From assembly GCA_964610505.1 (NCBI GenBank), contig CAZSXU010000002.1, forward strand, positions 234,777-298,776: DNA of 64,000 bases. Reading direction: 5' to 3'. Position numbers and translations under genes: made by a program. The notes below the pieces were generated by a model that was not told where the DNA came from, made no database searches, and was given only the letters and a program-made list of their open reading frames with translations. Of the stretch, positions 7,830 to 16,125 are shown piece after piece; the first letter of the stretch is position 1, and each line of letters starts with the position of its first letter. Origin of the DNA: CAZSXU01 sp964610505 (GTDB lineage Bacteria; Arandabacterota; Arandabacteria; JAGLYR01).

Positions 7830-8924
7830 ATGACAAAGAAGAGACCTCATCCATCCCGAATCATCTCGCCTCCCCAGCTGCGGTCGGGCCAGACGGTGGC
7901 CGCCGTCATCGACGACTCCTTCCTCGCCTACAACGGCCGCCGCCTCCGTGAAGCGTGCCGCCTGTTCGCGGAGAAGATCGCGCGGCCGAAAACGAGAATC
8001 GCGTTGGCCATCTCGGGCGCCCTGACCCCCGCGGGCCTCGGGGCTTCGTGTCTGGTTCCCCTGATCGACCGCGGATGGGTGGACTGGATCGTCTCGACGG
8101 GTGCCAACCTGTACCATGATCTCCACGTGACTCTGGGATTTCCTCCCGAGCGATGCCCTCGGGACGTCGACGACGCCGACCTTCGAAAAGAGGGCAAGGT
8201 CCGAATCTACGACATCCTGCTCCCCATGGAAGCGCTGATGGAGACGGATCGCTTCGTTCGGGACACCGTGTCGGCCGCGCTGGAAGCGGGCCGGCTGGAG
8301 CCGCCGTGTTCCTCGGGCGACATCCACCGGATTCTGGGAGACGCCCTTCTCGAGATGGATCCGGGCGCCGCCGGGAGGAGTCTACTGGCCGCGGCCGCGC
8401 GGTGGGACGTACCCGTCTACGCGGGCGCGCCGGGGGATTCCTCGATCGGAATGAACGTGGCCGCGCTCGAGCTGGCCGGTCGGCGTGTAGGGGTGGACGT
8501 GGCCAGAGACATCAACGAGACGGCGGCGTACGTGTACGACGTCAAGCGGGCGGGAGGGAAGTCCGCCGTGGTGATCCTGGGGGGCGGTACGTCCAAGAAC
8601 TTCACGCTCCAGACGGAACCCCACATCCAGGAGGTCCTCGGACTCGATGAGCGCGGCCACGATTTCTTCCTGCAGTTCACAGATGCCCGGGAGGATACCG
8701 GTGGTCTGAGTGGAGCGACACCTTCGGAAGCGATGACATGGGGCAAGGTCGATCCCGATCGGCTTCCGGATACGGTCGTCTGCTACGGAGATTGCACGGT
8801 GCTGGTGCCCCTGTGGACCGCCTACCAGCTGGAGCGGTGCCGAAAACGGAAAGCGGGTCGTTTGTGGAAACAGCGAGGCGCCTGTCTGAAGCGATTGGGC
8901 GCGGCCTACACATCCCGATCCTAG
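7830..8924 (+). CDS. Deoxyhypusine synthase family enzyme (probable spermidine/homospermidine synthase)
   Basis: 364 residues from ATG 7830; an in-frame TTG at 7803 is an alternative and neither has a well-spaced ribosome site. It carries the family landmarks: TGANLYHDLH, the glycine-rich ILGGGTSKNF, and SGATPSEAMTWGK, whose Lys306 corresponds to the catalytic lysine that carries the butylimine. Eukaryotic and archaeal members modify eIF5A, which bacteria lack. Bacterial homologues are thought to make polyamines (homospermidine or spermidine) from putrescine/spermidine with NAD. The reaction here is therefore inferred. Its end overlaps the following membrane-protein gene by 61 bases, so the two may be co-expressed. 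Confidence 0.85.
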   Translation: MTKKRPHPSRIISPPQLRSGQTVAAVIDDSFLAYNGRRLREACRLFAEKIARPKTRIALAISGALTPAGLGASCLVPLIDRGWVDWIVSTGANLYHDLHVTLGFPPERCPRDVDDADLRKEGKVRIYDILLPMEALMETDRFVRDTVSAALEAGRLEPPCSSGDIHRILGDALLEMDPGAAGRSLLAAAARWDVPVYAGAPGDSSIGMNVAALELAGRRVGVDVARDINETAAYVYDVKRAGGKSAVVILGGGTSKNFTLQTEPHIQEVLGLDERGHDFFLQFTDAREDTGGLSGATPSEAMTWGKVDPDRLPDTVVCYGDCTVLVPLWTAYQLERCRKRKAGRLWKQRGACLKRLGAAYTSRS

Positions 8925-10087
8925 CGGCCGTTGTCGCCGCCACCCTCGGTGCGGTCCCGGCCCGGGCCTCGTCGTCGCTTGCCGGTCAAGCGGTCGAGCC
9001 GATCGCCGGGGCGGACGGGAGCGAGGCCGCACCCGCGTATGCCGGTTTCACCGCTCAGGATACCCCGAACGACAACGGATCCTCGATCACGCTTCTCTGG
9101 TCGTCCACCGGAATGATGCCTGAAGAGACGGTGGTTCTGGTCTACCGAATGACCCAGGGGGGTCCGGGCTTTGCCGAGGTGGGGCGGACGCTCCTCGGTG
9201 TCGAGGCATACGAGGATACTCGCGGCATCGATCCCGGCATTCGATACCGGTACCGGCTTGGCTTCGAGGACGGCTCGGGGATTCCCTTCGGCCCCGCCAC
9301 GGAGTGGATCGAGGCCCGTCCCCAGTGGTTCAACGGGGACAGGCTGGAGGTGGCGGTGGCCGTCTTGATCCTCTGCTTTCTGGTCCTGTTCTCGATCCGC
9401 CGCGCGCGGCGTGGAGCGGAGATCTCCATCCGGCGGATTCCCGGACTGGAAGCGGTGGATGAGGCTGTGGGGCGGGCCACTGAAATGGGAAGGCCGATCC
9501 TGTTTTCCCCCGGCCTCGACGAAGCCGACCAGCCGGGGACCATTGCGGCCCTGGGCATCCTCGGGAAGGTGATGGAGAAGGCGGCCGCGAGCGGCACCCG
9601 GACGCTCGTGCCCAATCGGGATCCGGTCGTGATGACGGTGGCCAGGGAGATCGGCCGGGAGGCGTGTCTCATCGCCGGCCGGCCGGAGCTTCACCGGGAC
9701 GCCGACATCTACTACGCCACTTACAGCCAATTCGGGTACGCGGCGGCGGTTGCGGGAACCATGGCGCGCGAGAAACCGGCCGTCAACTTCTTCATGGGAA
9801 AGTTCTACGGCGAAGCCCTGGTGTTGGCCGAGACGGGGTACACGACGGGTGCGATGCAGATCGCAGGCTCGGACTCGGATACCCAGTTGCCCTTTTTCAT
9901 CACGACGTGCGACTACACACTGATGGGCGAGGAACTCTACGCAGCGTCGGCGTATCTGTCCAGGGAGCCGGTGCTTACGGGAAGTCTCAGAGGGCAGGAC
10001 GCGGCGAAGTTGATTCTCATCGCTCTGATGGGGGCGGGGCTCGTTCTGGCCGTATTCGGCATCGATCTGGGTGCTCTCCTGAGATAG
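8864..10087 (+). CDS. Membrane protein with FN3-like and DUF6754-like domains
   Basis: About 407 residues from GTG 8864; the start is uncertain because the frame is open further upstream inside the preceding gene. A signal-like segment (IPILAAVVAATLGAV) is followed by an extracytoplasmic fibronectin-III-like domain, a TM helix (VAVAVLILCFLVLFSI), a cytosolic domain opening IRRIPGLEAVDEAVGRATEMG, and a final C-terminal TM helix. The cytosolic part resembles the uncharacterised DUF6754 family, with a GRPILF strand and a conserved YATYSQFGYAAAV stretch. It heads four closely spaced membrane genes. No function is known; a scaffold or transport complex is possible. No catalytic motif is recognised. 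Confidence 0.7.
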   Translation: METARRLSEAIGRGLHIPILAAVVAATLGAVPARASSSLAGQAVEPIAGADGSEAAPAYAGFTAQDTPNDNGSSITLLWSSTGMMPEETVVLVYRMTQGGPGFAEVGRTLLGVEAYEDTRGIDPGIRYRYRLGFEDGSGIPFGPATEWIEARPQWFNGDRLEVAVAVLILCFLVLFSIRRARRGAEISIRRIPGLEAVDEAVGRATEMGRPILFSPGLDEADQPGTIAALGILGKVMEKAAASGTRTLVPNRDPVVMTVAREIGREACLIAGRPELHRDADIYYATYSQFGYAAAVAGTMAREKPAVNFFMGKFYGEALVLAETGYTTGAMQIAGSDSDTQLPFFITTCDYTLMGEELYAASAYLSREPVLTGSLRGQDAAKLILIALMGAGLVLAVFGIDLGALLR

Positions 10088-10109
10088 CGTTCGTTCGACA
10101 TCGCGAGGT

Positions 10110-10754
10110 GTGTCCGTGCAGAGAACGCTTCCAACGCTGATCGCCTTCGTCCTGGGGCTCTTCATGGCGGTCCAGTTTTTCGTTCCTCACCCCAGAGTGA
10201 CGGGGCTCTACAACGCGTTGCTCGACATCAAGCAGGTGGTCCTTGGGTGCGCCTTCATGCTGGGAGTGCTCAGTCTCATTCAGTTTCACGTTCGGCGAAT
10301 GCGCGAGAGGCCGAAGGAAGCCGGCTACAGCGGCGTAGCCCTGATCGGCCTGGCCGTGATGGTCATCACGGCCGTCGTCTGGGGTACGGAGAGAGGCCCA
10401 TACCGGTGGATGTTTGACCACGTGCAGGCGCCGATGCAGGCCACGATGTTCGCGCTGCTGGCGTTTTTCGTGGCGAGCGCGGCCTACCGGGCTTTCCGCG
10501 TGCGGAATCTGGATGCCGGCGTACTGCTGGCCGTGGGCATCATCGTCATGCTGGGCCGGGTAACCGTGGGGGCCCTGCTGTCGGTGGACGTGGGGGGAGA
10601 GACCGTCAGCCTGGCCTCGGTGTCGGAATGGCTGCTCCACAGCGTGAACGTGGCGGCGAAGCGGGGAATCCTGATCGGCGTCGGTCTGGGGATGATCGCC
10701 ACGGCGCTCCGGATCATCATCGGCCTCGAGAAGACGTACCTGGGAAAGGATTAG
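10110..10754 (+). CDS. Multi-pass membrane protein of the DUF6754 cluster
   Basis: 214 residues with about six hydrophobic helices (TLIAFVLGLFMAVQFFV at the start, LIIIGL-type at the end) and short loops. The start is GTG 10110 or GTG 10116; GAGGTG at 10105 fits the second better. No motif is recognised. It begins 22 bases after the DUF6754-like gene and is followed by a membrane-anchored protein, so it probably forms the membrane part of the same complex. Could be a channel or energy-coupling subunit; this is conjecture. Confidence 0.7.
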   Translation: MSVQRTLPTLIAFVLGLFMAVQFFVPHPRVTGLYNALLDIKQVVLGCAFMLGVLSLIQFHVRRMRERPKEAGYSGVALIGLAVMVITAVVWGTERGPYRWMFDHVQAPMQATMFALLAFFVASAAYRAFRVRNLDAGVLLAVGIIVMLGRVTVGALLSVDVGGETVSLASVSEWLLHSVNVAAKRGILIGVGLGMIATALRIIIGLEKTYLGKD

Positions 10755-10824
10755 CCGGAAGCGTGCATCCGGCGCCGGCCGGGTCGCCGACTCCGAGCCG
10801 TTTTGCCTGAGACAGGTGGAGAGA

Positions 10825-11694
10825 ATGTCCAAGAAGTTCAAGATCGCACGAAGGCTGGAGAATCTCGACCGCCGGATCATCTTCGTGTTGTTGGGACTCG
10901 TCGTCCTCTTTCCGTTGCTTGTGCCGATCGAGTTTCCGGTCGTGGTCTCCGAGGAGACTCGAGATTTCTTCGAGGAGATGCAATCGCTGCCCGAGGGGAG
11001 CGCCGTGCTGCTGGCCATCGATTACGAGCCGGACACCATGGCGGAACTCAATCCCATGACGGTGGCCGTCCTTCGACACGCCTTCCGCCGAAACCTCAAG
11101 GTGATCGGTCTGAGTCTCTATCCGGGTGCTCCGGGAATCGCGCAGCAACTTCTGAGCGAGGCCGCGCAGGAATCGGGAAAAGCCTACGGCGAGGACTACG
11201 TCTACCTGGGCTACAATCCCGATTGGTCGGGAACGATGCTCCGCCTGGGCGAAAGCATTCGCGCCACCTACCCCAACGATCAGTGGGGGACGCCGACCGC
11301 GGACCTTCCGATTCTGGACGACGTGGATTCCTATGAAGACGTCGAGTTGCTTGTCTCCATCTGCGGAAGCCTCTACACCGAGTACTGGGCGGCCTACGCG
11401 GAGGCGCGGTACGGGCAGCGAATGATCTCGGGAAACACGGCCGTGATCTCTGCGTTTGTCTACCACTACTACAACACGGGCCAGATTTCGGGCTTCCTTG
11501 CGGGTATCAAGGGAGCGGCCGAATATGAAACGCTCCTGGACCGGAGCGGGGACGGGATGATCGCCATGGGGTCGCAGTCGTGCGGGCATCTTTTGATCGT
11601 TGCGCTGATCGTTCTTGGGAACGTGGGATACGTGCTGACGAAAAAGCACACGAGCGCGTCGGGCGGGCCAGACGAAGAACGAGTAGAGGACTAG
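10825..11694 (+). CDS. Membrane-anchored extracytoplasmic protein of the DUF6754 cluster
   Basis: 289 residues from ATG 10825, chosen because GGTGGAGAG sits directly upstream. There is one N-terminal TM helix (IIFVLLGLVVLFPLLVPI), a ~200-residue soluble domain (VLLAIDYEPDTMAELNPM, then VIGLSLYPGAPGIAQQLLSEAA, then EDYVYLGYNPDWSGTM), and a C-terminal TM helix (LLIVALIVLGNVGYVL). The soluble domain reads as an alpha/beta fold and may be a sibling of the DUF6754 domain. It ends five bases before the fourth cluster gene. No enzyme signature seen; function unknown. Confidence 0.75.
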   Translation: MSKKFKIARRLENLDRRIIFVLLGLVVLFPLLVPIEFPVVVSEETRDFFEEMQSLPEGSAVLLAIDYEPDTMAELNPMTVAVLRHAFRRNLKVIGLSLYPGAPGIAQQLLSEAAQESGKAYGEDYVYLGYNPDWSGTMLRLGESIRATYPNDQWGTPTADLPILDDVDSYEDVELLVSICGSLYTEYWAAYAEARYGQRMISGNTAVISAFVYHYYNTGQISGFLAGIKGAAEYETLLDRSGDGMIAMGSQSCGHLLIVALIVLGNVGYVLTKKHTSASGGPDEERVED

Positions 11695-11699
11695 CCGAT

Positions 11700-12332
11700 A
11701 TGCACCTGTCAACCGACATCGGGATCTGGATTGCGGCGTTGGGGACGATCGCAATCTTCAGTTTCCTCTACAAGGAGAATCCGGTATTCCGGTTTGCCGA
11801 GCATCTTCTCGTCGGTGTCTCAGCGGGATACTATCTGGTTCAGTACGCGCACGCCGGGCTCATCAAGAAATTCTGGTACCCGTTGAGCGCGGAGCACAAC
11901 TACTGGCTGATCTTCGGGGCGCTTCTCGGTGGAATGATGTTCTTGAAACTCAATCGGAGAACCCGGCCGTGGGGCAACATCCCGGTCGCGTTCTACGTGG
12001 CCACGGGCGCGGGGTATCTCATTCCCTCGGTGATGAAGTCCATGGTGTTGCTCCAGGTGGAGGGAACCATTCGGAATCCCTTCGGATCCGGAAGCACCGT
12101 CGGGAGCGCCCTGACGGTGCTCGTGATTCTCGTGGGAGTGCTCTCAACGCTGGTCTACTTCTACTTCTCCGCGCAACGGAGGGGAGTCGTCCGACATGTT
12201 GCGCGCCTCGGAATTTGGTTCCTGCTTGCCGGTTTCGGTGCAACCTTCGGCTATACGGTCATGGGTCGGATCACGCTTCTGATCGGCCGCTTCCAGTTCT
12301 TGCTCAGAGACTGGCTTGGGGTGGGCGTGTAG
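11700..12332 (+). CDS. Multi-pass membrane protein, last gene of the DUF6754 cluster
   Basis: 210 residues from ATG 11700 with AGAGGA upstream. Six or so TM helices; segments FRFAEHLLVGVSAGYYLVQY and LIGRFQFLLRDWLGV are well-formed and likely conserved. The spacing of five bases to the previous gene indicates one transcript. It shares no recognisable motif with known transporters. With the second cluster protein it would make a roughly 12-helix membrane module flanked by two single-pass or double-pass proteins. Confidence 0.75.
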   Translation: MHLSTDIGIWIAALGTIAIFSFLYKENPVFRFAEHLLVGVSAGYYLVQYAHAGLIKKFWYPLSAEHNYWLIFGALLGGMMFLKLNRRTRPWGNIPVAFYVATGAGYLIPSVMKSMVLLQVEGTIRNPFGSGSTVGSALTVLVILVGVLSTLVYFYFSAQRRGVVRHVARLGIWFLLAGFGATFGYTVMGRITLLIGRFQFLLRDWLGVGV

Positions 12333-12638
12333 AACGACCCGGGGACCGGGCGACCTTACCGAGAGCGGAAAGCCGAGAACCGCAGGCAAAGACGCCCGGC
12401 CGGCAGTGAGGAAGGCGGCCGGATCGAATGCCGCAGCGTGGCCGCCTCACGCAGGCAAACGGCTGCCCTCCCTGCGGGTCTGAGTTCTCCTTCACGTTGC
12501 GGAAAACCAGCGCAAACGACACGCGAGCGCCGGTGCGCGACGAAACCCGAAGCCGAGGCAGCCACGCATCGAATTGCGATTTACGGATGTTCTCCTCTCT
12601 GCTAATCTCCAGCCGATACATGAAGTGGGAGGATCGCG
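12333..12638. other. Intergenic stretch, no supported gene
   Basis: About 306 bases between the membrane cluster and the transglycosylase gene. It contains several short GC-rich inverted pairs but no T-tract terminator. A minus-strand reading frame (12304-12621) lacks a ribosome site and resembles no family. Confidence 0.5.
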
Positions 12639-14873
12639 TTGGTGAGACGGGACAGTTCCGGACATCGAAGACGGATCATTCGCCGGATCGGCGCGTGCGG
12701 TTTGCTCTTCGCTCTCTGGGCGGGAACCGCCCCGGGCGGTGAAGTGAAGGACCATTTTCTGATTCGAGCGCGAGCGGCTGCGGAGATCGGAGAAATCGAT
12801 CTGGCGCTGGCGGTGGCGGAAGACGGTCTCGAGCGCTCCAGCGATGCCCCGCATGGGTGGTTGCTCGTTGCCCGACTCCGGGGTGAAAAGGGGGACTTTC
12901 GCGGAGCTCTCGACGCGTACGGGAAGGCCGAGCGAGAGGTTCCCCTCCTGGGCGATTGCGCCGATCTCGAGCGGAGCCATTTGGCCTTGCGATGCGGGCA
13001 CTTCGAGGAGGCGGAGGCCGGTTACCGGGAGGGGCTGGAGCGGTTCCCGCAGTCTCCACACGCCGCGCGCATGTGGCTGGGTTTGGGAAGAGCGGCGGGA
13101 ACGCTGGGCCACGCGACGACGGCTCGGGATGCGCTCCAAACCTTCGTCGGCCTCGGCCGTCCGGAAGAGGAAACCGTGGAGGCTCTCTGGCTTCTCGGGC
13201 ATGCGATGATCGATCTTGAGGACTGGCGGGGGGGACAGGCGGTGTTCCAACGCCTGTGGACCGATTACCCGGCGACTCCCGAAGGGGACGCGGCGGGCGA
13301 CGCGCTGGAGTCACTCGAGGAGACTCGAGGCCTGGCGCGAGAGCCGCTGTCCGCCGAGCAGATGTTCGAACGGGCCCGTCGATTGCGGCACGGGGGTCGT
13401 TTCTCCGGAGCCATCGATCAGCTGAAGAAGATTCTCAAGATCTACCCGGATCATTCCATTGTGCCCGAGGTTCTCTACGAGGAAGGTTCCCTGTACTTTC
13501 GACTGGTGGAGAACCGGCGAGCGATCGACACCTTGAAGCTGCTGCTCAAGGAGTATCCTCAGTTCGACAGCGCCCCCGATGCGCTCTATCTGATTGCGAG
13601 AGCCTACTGGAGAAAGGGTTTCCGGCACCACTTCCTGTCCACGTGTGACGAAATTCGAGAAACGTATCCAGGACAACGGGCGGCGGAAGACGCGGAGTTT
13701 GCTCTGGGGGTGTTCTACGCGGAGCGCGGCAAGCGGGATGAGGCTCGAGCCGCCCTCGGCCGAATCGTCGCGGGCCCTCGAGAGCATTCGCGCCGCCGCA
13801 ACGCTCTGTGGCATCTGGGACGAATGGACTATCGGGACGGAAGGTACGAGGATGCGTACGGCAGTTTCTCGGATCTGGCGTCGGAGGAATCCTCGGGATA
13901 CTGGAAGGCCGCGACCTACTGGGCGGGCCGATCGCTCCATCGCCTGGGGCGCGAAGGCGAGGCGCTGGGCGTGCTGCGACAATTGGTGGAGCGATATCCG
14001 GGCGACTACTACGGTATTCAGGCAGGGAAGCGCCTGAAGGACGTGGAGCGTCCGGCCGCCGATGGAGACGGCGCGGCGGCCGACCCGGTCGTTGACTTCG
14101 GCCTTCCTCCCGGGTGGGGAGGGGATCCCTACGTTCGAATCCTGCTTCTGGAAGAAGTGGGTTTGTACGATCTCGCCGTGGAGGAGATGCGGGCCTTGCT
14201 CAACAACGCGCCTCCGGGCGCGCGGCTCAAGTTCGCCCACCTGGCGCAGAAGGCGGGCGAGTACCGGATGGGCACCGATGACATCGAGAACCACTACGCG
14301 CGGTTGATCGAAACCCTCGCGATGGGATTACCCCGGGAATTCTGGGAAGTGTCCTTCCCGTTTGCCCACCGGTCGGATGTCGAGAGGATGGCGGGGGAAT
14401 TCGAGCTGGATCCGCTTCTGGTGGCGGCCGTCATTCGCGAGGAGAGTCGGTTCGAGGAAGACGCCGTCTCTCGCGCGGGTGCGATGGGGCTTCTTCAGCT
14501 AATGCCCGAAACGGCGAAGGACGAAGCTCGCCGGCTGGGCATGCGCACTCGAAATCTCAATCTCTTCGATCCGATCACGAATCTCCGCCTGGGCACCTAC
14601 TCTCTGTCTCGGCGGTTGGAACGGTTCGACGGAAATCTGATCATGACTCTGGCGGGTTACAATGCGGGGGATCACAGGGTCCGACGTTGGCGCGACGAGT
14701 TGAGGGGACTGGAGACGGACGAGTTTATCGATCAGATGCCGTATCTGGAGACCCGGCTTTACGTGAAGCGAATCCTCGCGAGCTACGAGCACTACCGGCG
14801 GATCTACGGGCGGCGGGATCGGCCGGAAGAAAACACGGAAATTGGATTGACTCCGGCGGAAACCCACCCATAG
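12639..14873 (+). CDS. Periplasmic soluble lytic transglycosylase (Slt70-like) with TPR repeats
   Basis: 744 residues starting TTG 12639 (or GTG 12642), six to nine bases after GGGAGGA. A short signal peptide (ACGLLFALWAGTAPG) precedes about ten TPR-like repeats (40-480) and a C-terminal SLT lysozyme-like domain (about 575-720). The catalytic Glu602 is in REESRF; GAMGLLQLMPETAKD and LAGYNAGDHRVRRW are the other SLT motifs. It would cleave the MurNAc-GlcNAc bond of peptidoglycan, making 1,6-anhydro ends, in the periplasm. The order TPR superhelix then SLT matches Slt70 and the length is only slightly above usual. It is followed after 85 bases by a potassium channel gene. Confidence 0.92.
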   Translation: MVRRDSSGHRRRIIRRIGACGLLFALWAGTAPGGEVKDHFLIRARAAAEIGEIDLALAVAEDGLERSSDAPHGWLLVARLRGEKGDFRGALDAYGKAEREVPLLGDCADLERSHLALRCGHFEEAEAGYREGLERFPQSPHAARMWLGLGRAAGTLGHATTARDALQTFVGLGRPEEETVEALWLLGHAMIDLEDWRGGQAVFQRLWTDYPATPEGDAAGDALESLEETRGLAREPLSAEQMFERARRLRHGGRFSGAIDQLKKILKIYPDHSIVPEVLYEEGSLYFRLVENRRAIDTLKLLLKEYPQFDSAPDALYLIARAYWRKGFRHHFLSTCDEIRETYPGQRAAEDAEFALGVFYAERGKRDEARAALGRIVAGPREHSRRRNALWHLGRMDYRDGRYEDAYGSFSDLASEESSGYWKAATYWAGRSLHRLGREGEALGVLRQLVERYPGDYYGIQAGKRLKDVERPAADGDGAAADPVVDFGLPPGWGGDPYVRILLLEEVGLYDLAVEEMRALLNNAPPGARLKFAHLAQKAGEYRMGTDDIENHYARLIETLAMGLPREFWEVSFPFAHRSDVERMAGEFELDPLLVAAVIREESRFEEDAVSRAGAMGLLQLMPETAKDEARRLGMRTRNLNLFDPITNLRLGTYSLSRRLERFDGNLIMTLAGYNAGDHRVRRWRDELRGLETDEFIDQMPYLETRLYVKRILASYEHYRRIYGRRDRPEENTEIGLTPAETHP

Positions 14874-14958
14874 CATAGGGGGGCGCGCTCGGCGCCGGGG
14901 TTGTGGAAACCGAGCGACGGCCGGCGCGTACCCCACTCGGGTTCGGGAGGCTCACGAC

Positions 14959-15966
14959 ATGGAGTTGAAGGAAAGGCTGCAACTGGCCGTCATCCTGCTG
15001 GTCTTCATTCTCGTGGCCGGGACGATCGGGTACCGTGTGATCGAGCGATGGACGGTCCTCGACTCCATCTACATGACGGTGATCACGCTGGCCTCGGTCG
15101 GCTTCATGGAAGTCCATGAACTCTCCAACGCGGGCCGGATCTTCACCATTGTCCTGATTCTGGTGGGACTGGGGACCCTGCTGTATGTGATCAGCACGGT
15201 GACGGCCTTCGTGGTGGAGGGCGAGCTCCGAAATATTCTGAGGAGAAGACGCATGGAGAAGAAAATTAAGGCTCTCCGTAACCACTACATCGTTTGCGGG
15301 TTCTCGCGCACGGGGAAACAGATTGTCGGCGAGCTGGAGAAGTCCGGCAAGGGGTTCGTCGTCGTCGAGAGGGATCCGGAACGACTCGAAATGCCGGGGG
15401 AGGAGAAGGAAATCCTCTCCCTCGTCGGGGATGCAACGTCCGAGCAGGTGCTGATGGACGCGGGTCTGGAGGCGGCGCGCGGCCTGGTCACCTGCCTGTC
15501 CTCGGACCAGGACAACCTGTTCGTGGTGCTGACGGCGCGCCGGTTGAATCCCGATCTCCGGATCGTGTCTCTGGCCGTGGAGGAGAACGCCGAGGGGAAG
15601 CTGCGAAGCGTGGGCGCGGACGGCGTGGTGTCCTCGCACAAGATCGGCGGGATGCGTTTGGCGTCGGAGCTGATCCGGCCGACGGTGGTGTCCTTCCTGG
15701 ACGTCATGCTTCGGCGGGCGGACGCAGCCTATCGAGTCGAGGAGGCCGCGATCGGCCCGGACTCATCGTGGATCGGGCGCACGCTCGAGGATGTGGCGGT
15801 GAGTAAACATGCGGACGTGGTCGTGGTCGGACTCAAGCAGGGCCGTGAGACGATGTTCAATCCGAAGGGGAACGTGACGATCGGCGCAAACGATACCCTC
15901 ATCATGATCGGTGCCGTGGGGGAAGTGGAGCGAATCCGCAAGATGGCCCACTCGCCGGCCGGGTAA
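14959..15966 (+). CDS. Two-TM potassium channel with RCK (TrkA-N/TrkA-C) domains
   Basis: 335 residues, ATG preceded by GGGAGG. TM1 (8-25), pore loop and TM2 (63-86) are followed by a TrkA-N Rossmann domain (about 108-225; CGFSRTGKQI is the dinucleotide-binding turn) and a TrkA-C domain (about 245-330). This is the MthK/Kch-like layout of a ligand-gated K+ channel. The filter reads SVGFME (46-51) where T-V-G-Y-G-D is canonical; the V-G pair is kept, Phe replaces Tyr and Met replaces the second Gly, so selectivity may differ. Followed by an intrinsic terminator at 16070. Confidence 0.88.
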   Translation: MELKERLQLAVILLVFILVAGTIGYRVIERWTVLDSIYMTVITLASVGFMEVHELSNAGRIFTIVLILVGLGTLLYVISTVTAFVVEGELRNILRRRRMEKKIKALRNHYIVCGFSRTGKQIVGELEKSGKGFVVVERDPERLEMPGEEKEILSLVGDATSEQVLMDAGLEAARGLVTCLSSDQDNLFVVLTARRLNPDLRIVSLAVEENAEGKLRSVGADGVVSSHKIGGMRLASELIRPTVVSFLDVMLRRADAAYRVEEAAIGPDSSWIGRTLEDVAVSKHADVVVVGLKQGRETMFNPKGNVTIGANDTLIMIGAVGEVERIRKMAHSPAG

Positions 15967-16006
15967 CCCGACCGGGCGACAAGGTGACTGTGCAAAAAGC
16001 CACAAT

Positions 16007-16123
16007 CCAGCCACAGATTTCACAGATGCTGGGGCGTGGGTGGTGAACTCCCGGATGAGAATCCCTCGCGGGGAGGCCAGAACCTGCCTCCCCGTTTTTC
16101 GAATCTGTGAAATCTGTGGCTGG
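16007..16123. repeat. 21-bp perfect inverted repeat enclosing a terminator
   Basis: Bases 16007-16027 and 16103-16123 are perfect reverse complements (core CACAGATTTCACAGAT). The terminator at 16070-16099 lies inside. The same architecture occurs at 7480-7566 and related words occur at 52142-52225. Confidence 0.75.
16070..16099 (+). terminator. Intrinsic terminator after channel gene
   Basis: GGGGAGGC (16070-16077) pairs with GCCTCCCC (16086-16093), 8-base loop, then GTTTTT. It serves the plus-strand channel gene; on the minus strand no T-tract follows. Confidence 0.85.
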
Positions 16124-16125
16124 GG

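Noticed and set aside
12304..12621. Minus-strand 105-codon frame between the membrane cluster and the transglycosylase
   Set aside because: It has no ribosome site, half of it is Arg/Pro/Gly-rich shadow-like text, and it overlaps the end of a convincing plus-strand gene.
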